Assembly (NCBI GenBank): GCA_016840125.1 | Contig: JAEOSY010000173.1 | Coordinates: forward strand, 1 to 18,036 | DNA: 18,036 bases | From: Candidatus Helarchaeota archaeon | GTDB taxonomy: Archaea; Asgardarchaeota; Lokiarchaeia; Helarchaeales; HEL-GB-A | Reading direction: 5' to 3' | In this document: one piece after another, positions 1 through 6,510 of the stretch | Layout of the letters: the number at the start of each line of letters is the position of its first letter | How positions within the stretch are numbered: the stretch's first letter is position 1 | The notes under the pieces: model-generated | What the model saw: only the letters and a program-made list of their open reading frames with translations | What the model was told of the DNA's origin: nothing | The model's database searches: none | Translations under genes and position numbers: made by a program

Positions 1-2
1 AT

Positions 3-524
3 GCAATCCTTCGCTCCACCTTCGGGCGGATAGTGGTTCTTCACGGGCACCAGACGAACCTAACGAAATGGGGGTTGAAGCTTGGTTGGGGTGTCCAAGC
101 AGGACGGGCGCTGAAGAAGCACCTAGCGGACGAGCGGTACTGGGGGATCGAGCTAGAGCCTACAGATTACCTCATTGTGGGACATTGCCATGTGGCTTAC
201 AGCGACCCACATACGAAGGTGTATTCACCCGGCTGTTGGGTTGGGGACTACAGCAATAGAAACGTGGGGTGGTATATTATAATTAATGATGAGGCGGAGG
301 AATCACCCAAAAGCTTTATAAAAATGAGGCGCTGGGGTACATTTCACTTTAAAACGAGATGCGAGTGTGGGTATAACAACTTGAGAAATGATGATCTCTA
401 CTGCCCCGCTTGCAAGAGGGATATTTTGCCAAGATGTGAGAAGCCCAATTGTGATCGGTCCTTACGTGGGGAAGAGACTCACATTTGTAAAAAACACAAT
501 CCAAACCTTCGGTTCTATGAATGA
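3..524 (+). CDS. Metallophosphoesterase with C-terminal zinc ribbon (5'-truncated by window edge)
   Basis: The frame is open from base 3, so the N-terminus lies outside the window; an internal GTG at 33 is not the true start. What remains is the end of a calcineurin-like phosphoesterase fold: the metal-binding block IVVLHGHQTN near the start, then LIVGHCH followed by YSPGCWVGD, which match the family's HGH and GH(T/C)H metal ligands and the 'NPGS'-like turn. Such enzymes hydrolyse phosphodiesters or phosphomonoesters, including nucleic acids (Mre11/SbcD) and nucleotides; the substrate cannot be told from this fragment. The last ~60 residues add cysteine pairs (CECG, CPAC, CEKPNC, then C and H) that look like one or two zinc ribbons. 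It ends 9 bases before the Cas1 fusion gene, so the two are probably co-transcribed. Codon use matches the Cas genes rather than the AT-rich right half. Confidence 0.75.
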   Translation, partial: AILRSTFGRIVVLHGHQTNLTKWGLKLGWGVQAGRALKKHLADERYWGIELEPTDYLIVGHCHVAYSDPHTKVYSPGCWVGDYSNRNVGWYIIINDEAEESPKSFIKMRRWGTFHFKTRCECGYNNLRNDDLYCPACKRDILPRCEKPNCDRSLRGEETHICKKHNPNLRFYE

Positions 525-533
525 TAATAAGGG

Positions 534-3500
534 ATGTGGATGGTACCGAGACCAAACCGAACTGGGATCTTTGAGCGATTACGAAGAGAATTTCAAACCT
601 ACGTGGCTCTCATAAGAGCAATTCTCGATGATATATTAGATAATGAAAGTAACATTAAGTTCAGTGGGCGTTACATCTATCAGTCGTTGTCTGTGGATGA
701 GCGGCGCATATTCAGTCTCATCACGAGCATTGTTCCGACTTGTGAAGGAAAAAAGGGAGTGATTTTAAGTACGAATTGGGATGAATTGGAAGTTCTGGCG
801 AATTTATTAAGTTCAATCTTTCCCAAGTTGAACGTCTTGCTGATCACAGACAAACAAGTTCAAGCCCACTGGGACTGGATTAATAAGAAGTATTGGGGCG
901 GTGATGAGCCCCCACTTGACCTCAAGGACTGCGACTTCTTATTGTGTGAACCCCATAGCTTTTTACGGTTGAAATGGGATTTTAAGGGAGTTATTACGGA
1001 TATAGGAACGGTATGCTTTCATAATGTGAAGGTCTCCGATTGGTATTTTAGTGAAACCCTCGCAATTGCGTTAAAGCTTTCTTCTGCAAAATTACCCATC
1101 CCCCTTTTTTTCAGTTCTGTTTCAGATCTCCCCCATATCCGAAACGCAAAACGAACTAGGGCGCCTCAATCACCGATGTTTAAAGTTGGTGATGACGGAT
1201 CTGGTGTTTCTTGGTCGAATCTAATCAATCCACTTCAAGGCTGGAATGAATATGACTCCTATCTAGAACATTCAATAATCAAATTGCACCGGTTAGGAGG
1301 CAATTCAAATTACAGGAGGATCAGGAAGATCTTGCTCCTTACAAGTAAGCAAGACCACTCCGTATTTTATAGATTACTATCTGAGCAATGGGGTGCCTTA
1401 CAGAGCAACTTCGAGGTAATATCACCTTTCGACGTACCAAGTACCGTCAAGACCGCAGATATTATCCTAGTTGAAGATACTCTACTCCACCCAAGAGCGC
1501 CCCCTAATGGAATTGAGTATTGGTTAGATATAATAAAAGATGCCCTCCAATATCTCAAGTCGAATGGAGAAGTTATCTTCTTTTCCCCTATTGAAAAGGT
1601 ACATGGGAACGAATTGTGTATATCCAGTTTCTTTCCTTTAACCTTTTCCCAGACTCAGAGAGAGGTGTTGATTCAATTTTTACTCTTTCATGAGTGTCTT
1701 CTGGAACATGAGATTGTAAATAGAATAAGCAATTTTCTTGATTACTCGTCAGTTCGCCTTAGCTCGCGGGAACTAAGATTCTTATTGACACGACTCGAGG
1801 TTTATAAAGTCGCCAAAAAAAGTCGTGGGCGATGGGCTTGTACTCACCGAGACACCGACAAGGATGCGCCTGATGGCTGGACGATAATCCGATTTAGGAG
1901 CTTCCTTGAACATCGAATCCAATATTTGTTACATAAACGAAATGGTCACGAAATCGATTCAGAGGATGACTTCAATTTCTTTGTGATTAAGGCGCGAAAG
2001 CTGACCCGTTTATTCAAGTATTGCCCCAATATCACGAATTTGGATGTTTTACTTCAACTTGGGTCTGCTTTCATTTCTGACGACAGCATTGAATGGGATC
2101 TTGGAAATAATCTGAATGACTATCGGTATGCCGCCTCAAATTTCGCGCGAGTGAACCCGGAACTGAAACAGTATCACCAGGATGACCAAGCGGCGCCGCC
2201 CGAACTGAAGGAAGAACCTGAACGCCTCTCCCCCCATCGTCGAAAAAAACCGGTTGGGCGGAAAGGGGGGACGGATCGCAGGAACAATGACGAACTTGAG
2301 GAGCGCATCTTACGTTTAATCCGCTACTACGAGCGGGAAACACATCAGCCAATCTATTGGGAAGATGTTGTTAAGGAGCTAGGAATATCTCGGAGTACTG
2401 GATATCGAAGAATACAACATCTCATAGACGCTGGAGATCTAAGGGAGGTTCCAACGAAAGTGGATGGTAGGGGTAAACCCCTCTTCCTCGAACTTAAATC
2501 CTTACGTGAAAACGGTAAGTCTGAGTTTCGTGGGCGACCGAGGAAGTATGTCGTGACCAAGCTGTTTGACCTTTCAGCCATCGACAGAAGAACCTGCGGC
2601 CCATGCCGCTATTTCCATAAGAACCGGTGTGGCATAATCACAGATCTCATCGAGATGGAGATGCAGGAATATATCCCCTATCCGAGCATTCGAGAGTCGA
2701 TCCTACACAAAAAGCTGACGTATCTTGAAATCATTCCCCGTCAGAGGGCGTGCCCGCATTTCAACAAGAGAAAAAGGGACTACCATCTCAAATCCCTTAA
2801 GGTTCAGCACAGCACTGAATTGAATGATAATCGTATTACCGACATCGAAAAGTACGTGTGTGTGGAGTGTGATGGAGACATGGACTACCTACCCGACCCC
2901 TGGACTATCAAATGTCCAAACTGCCATTCAAAATATACCTGGTTACGTGAGGATGTGCATCATCGGATCAAAGTCAACGTGGATTCTGAGGCTGCAAAGA
3001 ATAACGTAGTGCGGAAAATCTGTGGTACCACCAAAGAGCGAGTACCCAAAGAGGGGAAAGTGGTTAAACAAAAGGAAGCGATGACTAAAAGGTACCAAAC
3101 ACAAATGGCAAAAATGAAGAGGGCGGCTAAGAAAAGAAATCCCTTTCTGTATTTAGTGAACGTTTTTCGAGTTTTTTACCACCTGTTAAAGACCGATTTT
3201 AAACTCAGGGAAGTCCTGCCATCCAAATACGGTGCAGTAGCGTTCTATATGAAACGGTTGCTCGGCATTCTGGTGAGCTACATATTGGCGACCATGGAAT
3301 TTAAGACGTTGCAACAGTACAAGCGGTTTGAGGCTATAGATGTGCGGGAGATCGACGATCATGTGTTCGTCCAGCTCGATCAGATCCGGAAATTGTTCCA
3401 GCCACCCGCGGACGACCCAGACCGGCAGCAGACGCCAACCCTCAAGCAGTTCCAGACGGCTGAACGAGTCATCGCCAATCAATTCTCCCAGGTGTATAAG

Positions 3501-4256
3501 ATCTTTTTCGAAAAGCTCGGCTTCCCTATCTCAAACCGAAAGCTGTTACGTTATGTGAATGAATTCCTGGAGCGCCCCTTTCGGGGATCCAAAGGGTATA
3601 GCCAGGGTAATACGCTCATCAACTGTGCCCATAAAATTTGCTATGAGAGCACGCAAACCCTGTTGTTCGACAACGGGTATGGGAAGGTATGTCCTGGAGT
3701 GGCCGAGCACACCCACCCCAAATTTGGGGTCGTTCTCGATTTATCGGATCCTGTGAAAATTGCATATCGAATTTCATTGATAGAAGCTCTAGTGGAGGGG
3801 GAAATTACCGAGGCGGATTTCCGTTCCGTCTTAGGGCGGCACCAACGTGATATCCACCTCATGAAGTTTGACTCCTTCCGAAAATTAGAAAAGATCATTG
3901 AAGCCGCCAACCAGAAAGTCATCTACCCGATTACCAACAGTTCAGGTCAACTCTTTCATGATGAGGTTCCGCTGTGGAAGGCTTTTGAACAATTTACAAC
4001 TCGATTGGCTCACGACTTGAAGTCTGGTGAGGAGCTGACATCCGCCTTCGTGTATGCCCCCATCAAAGCCGATTACGAGTTTGTCGCCCAGATTCTAAAG
4101 GAATACAACATACTCATCCCAAGTCTTAAAAATAGGGAATATCTTCAAGAGAGAACACTCAAATTAAACCCTCGGACAGTTTCCTCTCATAATTTTGCTC
4201 CATTCGATGTAACGGTCTTTGATACCAGAAGCTGTGATCTCAAGATCCTTTCTTGA
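534..4256 (+). CDS. cas1: Large Cas1 fusion: degenerate helicase-like region, winged helix, Cys clusters, C-terminal Cas1
   Basis: At 1240 residues this is about four times a normal Cas1. Residues ~860-1140 carry the Cas1 helical domain: QFSQVYKIFFEKLGFP, then GNTLINCAHKICYES with candidate catalytic E1038, VAEHTH (H1059 or H1061) and VVLDLSDPVK (D1069 and D1072, spaced by three as in known Cas1). Cas1 integrates new spacers into CRISPR arrays, usually with Cas2. Upstream domains: residues ~65-200 alternate strands and helices like an SF2 helicase first domain but lack a Walker A GKT and have TDIG where DExH would lie; ~265-355 could be the second lobe; ~584-655 is a winged helix (ELGISRSTGYRRIQHL) behind a basic linker; C688/C691/C699/C740 form a four-cysteine cluster; C776/C779/C794/C797 form a zinc ribbon. 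ATG 534 is the first start, 9 bases after the phosphoesterase stop; ATG 540 is an alternative. The Cas1 call is firm, the helicase reading tentative. Confidence 0.85.
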   Translation: MWMVPRPNRTGIFERLRREFQTYVALIRAILDDILDNESNIKFSGRYIYQSLSVDERRIFSLITSIVPTCEGKKGVILSTNWDELEVLANLLSSIFPKLNVLLITDKQVQAHWDWINKKYWGGDEPPLDLKDCDFLLCEPHSFLRLKWDFKGVITDIGTVCFHNVKVSDWYFSETLAIALKLSSAKLPIPLFFSSVSDLPHIRNAKRTRAPQSPMFKVGDDGSGVSWSNLINPLQGWNEYDSYLEHSIIKLHRLGGNSNYRRIRKILLLTSKQDHSVFYRLLSEQWGALQSNFEVISPFDVPSTVKTADIILVEDTLLHPRAPPNGIEYWLDIIKDALQYLKSNGEVIFFSPIEKVHGNELCISSFFPLTFSQTQREVLIQFLLFHECLLEHEIVNRISNFLDYSSVRLSSRELRFLLTRLEVYKVAKKSRGRWACTHRDTDKDAPDGWTIIRFRSFLEHRIQYLLHKRNGHEIDSEDDFNFFVIKARKLTRLFKYCPNITNLDVLLQLGSAFISDDSIEWDLGNNLNDYRYAASNFARVNPELKQYHQDDQAAPPELKEEPERLSPHRRKKPVGRKGGTDRRNNDELEERILRLIRYYERETHQPIYWEDVVKELGISRSTGYRRIQHLIDAGDLREVPTKVDGRGKPLFLELKSLRENGKSEFRGRPRKYVVTKLFDLSAIDRRTCGPCRYFHKNRCGIITDLIEMEMQEYIPYPSIRESILHKKLTYLEIIPRQRACPHFNKRKRDYHLKSLKVQHSTELNDNRITDIEKYVCVECDGDMDYLPDPWTIKCPNCHSKYTWLREDVHHRIKVNVDSEAAKNNVVRKICGTTKERVPKEGKVVKQKEAMTKRYQTQMAKMKRAAKKRNPFLYLVNVFRVFYHLLKTDFKLREVLPSKYGAVAFYMKRLLGILVSYILATMEFKTLQQYKRFEAIDVREIDDHVFVQLDQIRKLFQPPADDPDRQQTPTLKQFQTAERVIANQFSQVYKIFFEKLGFPISNRKLLRYVNEFLERPFRGSKGYSQGNTLINCAHKICYESTQTLLFDNGYGKVCPGVAEHTHPKFGVVLDLSDPVKIAYRISLIEALVEGEITEADFRSVLGRHQRDIHLMKFDSFRKLEKIIEAANQKVIYPITNSSGQLFHDEVPLWKAFEQFTTRLAHDLKSGEELTSAFVYAPIKADYEFVAQILKEYNILIPSLKNREYLQERTLKLNPRTVSSHNFAPFDVTVFDTRSCDLKILS

Positions 4257-4291
4257 AGAAAAGTGGTAGAAAAATTCATACGTTTGATCTT

Positions 4292-4314
4292 CTTTTAAAC
4301 TCTAAGTTTAAAAG
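4292..4314. repeat. Perfect 10-base inverted repeat with CTA centre
   Basis: CTTTTAAACT, then CTA, then AGTTTAAAAG: perfect arms. It starts 36 bases after the Cas1 fusion stop codon and is not followed by a T run, so an operator-type site is as likely as a terminator hairpin. The right arm and flank (TAAGTTTAAAAGTG) resemble the centre of the repeats at 5311-5326, 5391-5406 and 8087-8102. Confidence 0.7.
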
Positions 4315-4320
4315 TGAGGT

Positions 4321-4334
4321 GAGATTAAAATCTC
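4321..4334. repeat. Short inverted repeat GAGATT-AA-AATCTC
   Basis: Six-base perfect arms around AA, lying between the two longer palindromes. On its own it is weak; its placement makes it worth recording. Confidence 0.4.
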
Positions 4335-4379
4335 AGAGGGAATATACCGCGCATTGTTCATAAGGATTTGCAGGTGAAA

Positions 4380-4402
4380 TGCGCAAATTCTAAATTTGCG
4401 CA
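4380..4402. repeat. Perfect 10-base inverted repeat with CTA centre, containing TGCGCAAA
   Basis: TGCGCAAATT, then CTA, then AATTTGCGCA. Arm length and central CTA are the same as in the palindrome at 4292-4314, and the centres lie 88 bases apart. Both arms contain the TGCGCAAA motif (read on either strand) that recurs in front of and inside the start of cas7. A dimeric regulator's operator is the simplest reading. Confidence 0.7.
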
Positions 4403-4424
4403 AAATTTCTGGGTGAGATAAATG

Positions 4425-4471
4425 GAATTTAGAAAAAACAAAAATCACCCTGTATCAGAAAAATTTTTTAC
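4425..4471 (+). repeat. Direct repeat copy A (pairs with 5047-5090)
   Basis: 47 bases beginning GAATTTAGAAAA and ending TTTTTTAC, with an 18-base core AAAAATCACCCTGTATCA that is identical in copy B. Apart from small indels and one substitution the two copies match along their length. Together they bracket the reverse-strand SCP2-like gene. The A-rich left part read on the minus strand is a T tract and might end transcription of that gene. Confidence 0.8.
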
Positions 4472-4553
4472 ATAAATAGTCGTTAATCTACCTAAATTCT
4501 ATCTTTTTTTATTTTTATTTGTTACTTTACCATTAATTTTCATTTCTCTTGCC

Positions 4554-4874
4554 CTAAAAAATTAAGGAAGCGAAATTAGTTTTATTGGTAAGGGCATCCT
4601 TAAATTCTTCTTCGGTTAATTCAACAATTCTATCAGCGCCATCCTTAATCCCCTCCTTTACTGAAAGTTTTCCACCTTTAACTTCAATATATGCTTGGAA
4701 AACACCATGGACGATGAATTGAACAATCACCCTATCTTCGGCATCTTCTAGTTCATCCTGAAGATCTTCGTTAGTTCTAGCCATCTCTTCGAGAGCTGCG
4801 AGGAAATGAAGCAAATCATTAGCTTCGATTTCTTTCGATTCAAGCTTTTTCCTTATTTTATCAATTGCCCCCAT
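4554..4874 (-). CDS. Small SCP2-like protein with acidic helical N-terminus
   Basis: 106 residues. Residues ~1-50 are charged and probably helical (LESKEIEAND, ARTNEDLQDELEDAEDR). Residues ~50-100 read like an SCP2 (sterol carrier protein 2) core: VQFIVHGVFQAYIEVKGGKLSVKEG recalls the family's 'y.l.vkdGk..v.eG' strands, then ADRIVELTEEEFKDALTNKTNF recalls 'aD.ti..seedf..ll.Gk'. SCP2 folds bind lipids or other hydrophobic ligands; no ligand can be named. The protein stops before the usual last strand and helix, so it is short for the family. The ATG at 4874 is preceded on its strand by AAAGGA and, further up, by ACTTATAAACTA (about 4912-4923), a fair archaeal promoter. It is the only reverse gene inside the CRISPR-like region and sits between two direct repeats. 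The family assignment is moderate only. Confidence 0.6.
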   Translation of the reverse strand: MGAIDKIRKKLESKEIEANDLLHFLAALEEMARTNEDLQDELEDAEDRVIVQFIVHGVFQAYIEVKGGKLSVKEGIKDGADRIVELTEEEFKDALTNKTNFASLIF

Positions 4875-5046
4875 TTCACGATCATCCTTTTTTATTATTT
4901 TATCTATCTTTAGTTTATAAGTTACGGAGATAACCCACCATTTTTACATAAAAAAACGGCACAAACAACAGTGAATTTAGTATGTACCCTTCTTTTTCCG
5001 ACGCATTTTACTAAAATTTTTTAGCTTTAATTTCAGAGTATTCTTC

Positions 5047-5090
5047 GAATTTAGAAAAGCAAAAATCACCCTGTATCAAATTTTTTTTAC
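5047..5090 (+). repeat. Direct repeat copy B (pairs with 4425-4471)
   Basis: 44 bases, GAATTTAGAAAAGC then the identical 18-base core then a T8 run ending TTAC. Same orientation as copy A, 622 bases away start to start. Confidence 0.8.
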
Positions 5091-5287
5091 TAAATTTTCT
5101 GAAAAATAGGAAATGTGGAAAACGAGTCTTGTAAAGAAAGATCCCTCTTAATAATCATTATATGGTATTAAGTGCCCCCTTTTTAGGGTAATGACTTATT
5201 TTCGCATGTATACAGATCTCTCCGATATTTTAATCGTGTTAGATTGACCCGTCAATTTCTAAGGATCAGGTAGATTTTACAAGGATC

Positions 5288-5332
5288 TGCGAATGAAATA
5301 AAATAAATGTAAGATTAAATAAGTGATATGCT
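5288..5332 (+). repeat. 45-base repeat R1
   Basis: Begins TGCGAATGAAAT and ends AAGTGATATGCT. It matches R2 at 42 of 45 positions. The gap between R1 and R2 is 36 bases (5333-5368), which is in the size range of a CRISPR spacer; the repeat itself is longer than most. An AT-rich TATA-like stretch followed ~26 bases later by ATG also fits a duplicated leaderless promoter. Confidence 0.75.
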
Positions 5333-5358
5333 ATCATTTCCTGTGATCAAAAGAATTT

Positions 5359-5549
5359 TGCGCAAACATGCGAATGAAATGAAATAAATGTAAGATTAAA
5401 AAAGTGGTATGCTTAAATATGATTTTAGTATACATTTTACTGATGAATATGTCAATAGATACTGATAAAATTTCTTCTAAAATGGAAGAAAAAATGCGCA
5501 AAAAGGTCTCTGATGAGAGTAGAATGCGCAAAATCGAGAAATGCGCAAA
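5359..5549. promoter_or_regulatory. Cluster of TGCGCAAA motifs at the front of cas7
   Basis: TGCGCAAA lies at 5359, 5495, 5525 and 5542, with two more at 4380 and 4397. At 5357-5366 and 4395-4404 it extends to the full palindrome TTTGCGCAAA. At 5494 and 5524 it follows A, giving ATGCGCAAA in the cas7 frame (Met-Arg-Lys), so two copies also offer possible start codons. Six copies of an 8-mer within 1.2 kb are unlikely by chance; an operator array for autoregulation of cas7 is one explanation. Confidence 0.5.
5369..5413 (+). repeat. 45-base repeat R2, directly upstream of cas7
   Basis: Begins TGCGAATGAAAT and ends AAGTGGTATGCT. It is the second copy of R1, and its last 30 bases (5383-5412) also match R3 at 27 of 30 positions. 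If it acts as a promoter, transcription would begin near 5410, a short distance before the candidate cas7 start codons. Confidence 0.75.
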
Positions 5550-6510
5550 TCCCGTCGAGATCACCTTTTTCTGTGAGCTTGAGGGATATGATATTAAAAC
5601 GTTGAATATGTCAACGGGCAAGGGCTCCTACATGCTGAAAGCTGGGGAACGGACGGTAACCGTTAAATATACCTCGAAACGGAAGGAAGCTGAAAAGAAA
5701 GTCACCATGACTCTCTATAAAATGAAAGGGCTTCGCGGGTTCCTACGGAGAGCTGCGGAAACCCGGCTTCTTAAGCTGAAGGCGACAGGAAACGTCGCAA
5801 CCGGACCGTGCACCCCAAACCCGAGTTACCCGCATCAGGAAATTTTAGATGCACACTTGGAAATGGGCTACCATCTACAGGGATCATGTAACCCGAAGTG
5901 CATGGTACGACGGATTTATGGGAATTTAGGTTACCCCGCACCGATCAGGATTATTCCCCCCTATATCGCGAAGCCTACCACCGAAAACCTTCCCACCCCA
6001 GTAACCCGATATCTGGATGAGAATGTTGGGTCGATCTTTGGGCTTGACCGCTCCGTTCAATACCACAATGGGGAATCCACCCTGAAGGTGGAGACCTTTA
6101 ACATTATTAATCGAAAGACAGATGTCGCAGTCAATAACTTCATGAAACACACCGCGAGTGGCGTCTTTCCGTTCAAGATGGTCTTCTTGCTGAACTCTGA
6201 AACTCCGCAGGAGCTACTAAAGAATGTTGGATTTTTCATTGACACACTCTTCGAGGTAAATGAGGGACATGTACAACTTGGCGCGGATAAGAGTAACGGT
6301 GCTGGACGGGTGAAGATCAATGTCACTGAGGCGAGGGTAAATAAAAAGATCCCCGAACTCGAAGCGTTCATAAAATCCGAGGAGACAAGCACGCATCCAG
6401 TCGTTTTTGGGGGTATTGAACTCCAAAATACCACAACGGAGTATATCCTCGATCCATCCTTTGGGAAACATGCCTTAGACACCTTCATTGCCTCGTTGAG
6501 GAGTGCATGA
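5443..6510 (+). CDS. cas7: Cas7-family RAMP protein, Csc2-like (type I-D-like backbone)
   Basis: About 355 residues from ATG 5443. Cas7 proteins polymerise along crRNA to form the effector backbone. Evidence: strand-rich core; LRGFLRR at ~97-103, the RAMP signature near the first strand; a cysteine module GSCNPKC...RRIYG at ~147-160, like the cysteine-bearing insert of Csc2/Csa2-group Cas7; and the glycine-rich loop QLGADKSNGAGRVKI at ~278-292, typical of Cas7/Csm3 RAMPs. The start is uncertain: the frame is open from 5383 and offers GTG 5404 and ATG 5419, 5443, 5449, 5482, 5494 and 5524; the conserved part begins at KCANPVEITFF (about 5539), so a start at 5494 or 5524 is possible. Its stop overlaps the next gene by four bases (ATGA), implying translational coupling. 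Confidence 0.8.
   Translation: MNMSIDTDKISSKMEEKMRKKVSDESRMRKIEKCANPVEITFFCELEGYDIKTLNMSTGKGSYMLKAGERTVTVKYTSKRKEAEKKVTMTLYKMKGLRGFLRRAAETRLLKLKATGNVATGPCTPNPSYPHQEILDAHLEMGYHLQGSCNPKCMVRRIYGNLGYPAPIRIIPPYIAKPTTENLPTPVTRYLDENVGSIFGLDRSVQYHNGESTLKVETFNIINRKTDVAVNNFMKHTASGVFPFKMVFLLNSETPQELLKNVGFFIDTLFEVNEGHVQLGADKSNGAGRVKINVTEARVNKKIPELEAFIKSEETSTHPVVFGGIELQNTTTEYILDPSFGKHALDTFIASLRSA

Larger units (their letters stand above)
4257..4553. other. Intergenic block with palindromes and one long direct repeat
   Basis: No gene is supported here. The stretch holds three inverted repeats (4292-4314, 4321-4334, 4380-4402), the first copy of a ~45-base direct repeat (4425-4471), and a T-rich tract at about 4503-4520 that could terminate transcription coming from the Cas1 fusion gene. 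A segment at 4362-4380 (AAGGATTTGCAGGTGAAAT) resembles 5281-5299 (three mismatches in 19), linking this block to the repeat region in front of cas7. Confidence 0.6.
4875..5442. other. AT-rich intergenic block upstream of cas7
   Basis: No gene is supported between the SCP2-like gene and cas7. It holds direct-repeat copy B (5047-5090), the paired 45-base repeats (5288-5332 and 5369-5413), one palindromic TTTGCGCAAA (5357-5366), and stretches of low complexity. Three very short frames start at the ATG ends of the repeats, but none has coding character. Confidence 0.6.

Noticed and set aside
2071..2352. Reverse frame opposite the linker and winged-helix part of the Cas1 fusion
   Set aside because: Product is Pro/Arg-rich shadow sequence with no motif; the plus strand frame is continuous and meaningful.
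3240..3900. Cas2 hidden within or next to the Cas1 domain
   Set aside because: No ~90-residue ferredoxin-like Cas2 pattern was found in any frame between 534 and 8057.
534..4256. Casposon (Cas1-encoding transposon)
   Set aside because: No PolB or HNH gene and no terminal inverted repeats were seen, while Cas7 and RAMP partners are present. The left end is outside the window, so it is not fully excluded.
5161..5200. CCCT-TTTT-AGGG hairpin near 5177-5188
   Set aside because: Four-base arms only; chance is sufficient explanation.
4257..5442. Full CRISPR array in the intergenic block
   Set aside because: Only the R1/R2 pair has regular spacing; other repeats are single pairs at irregular distances.
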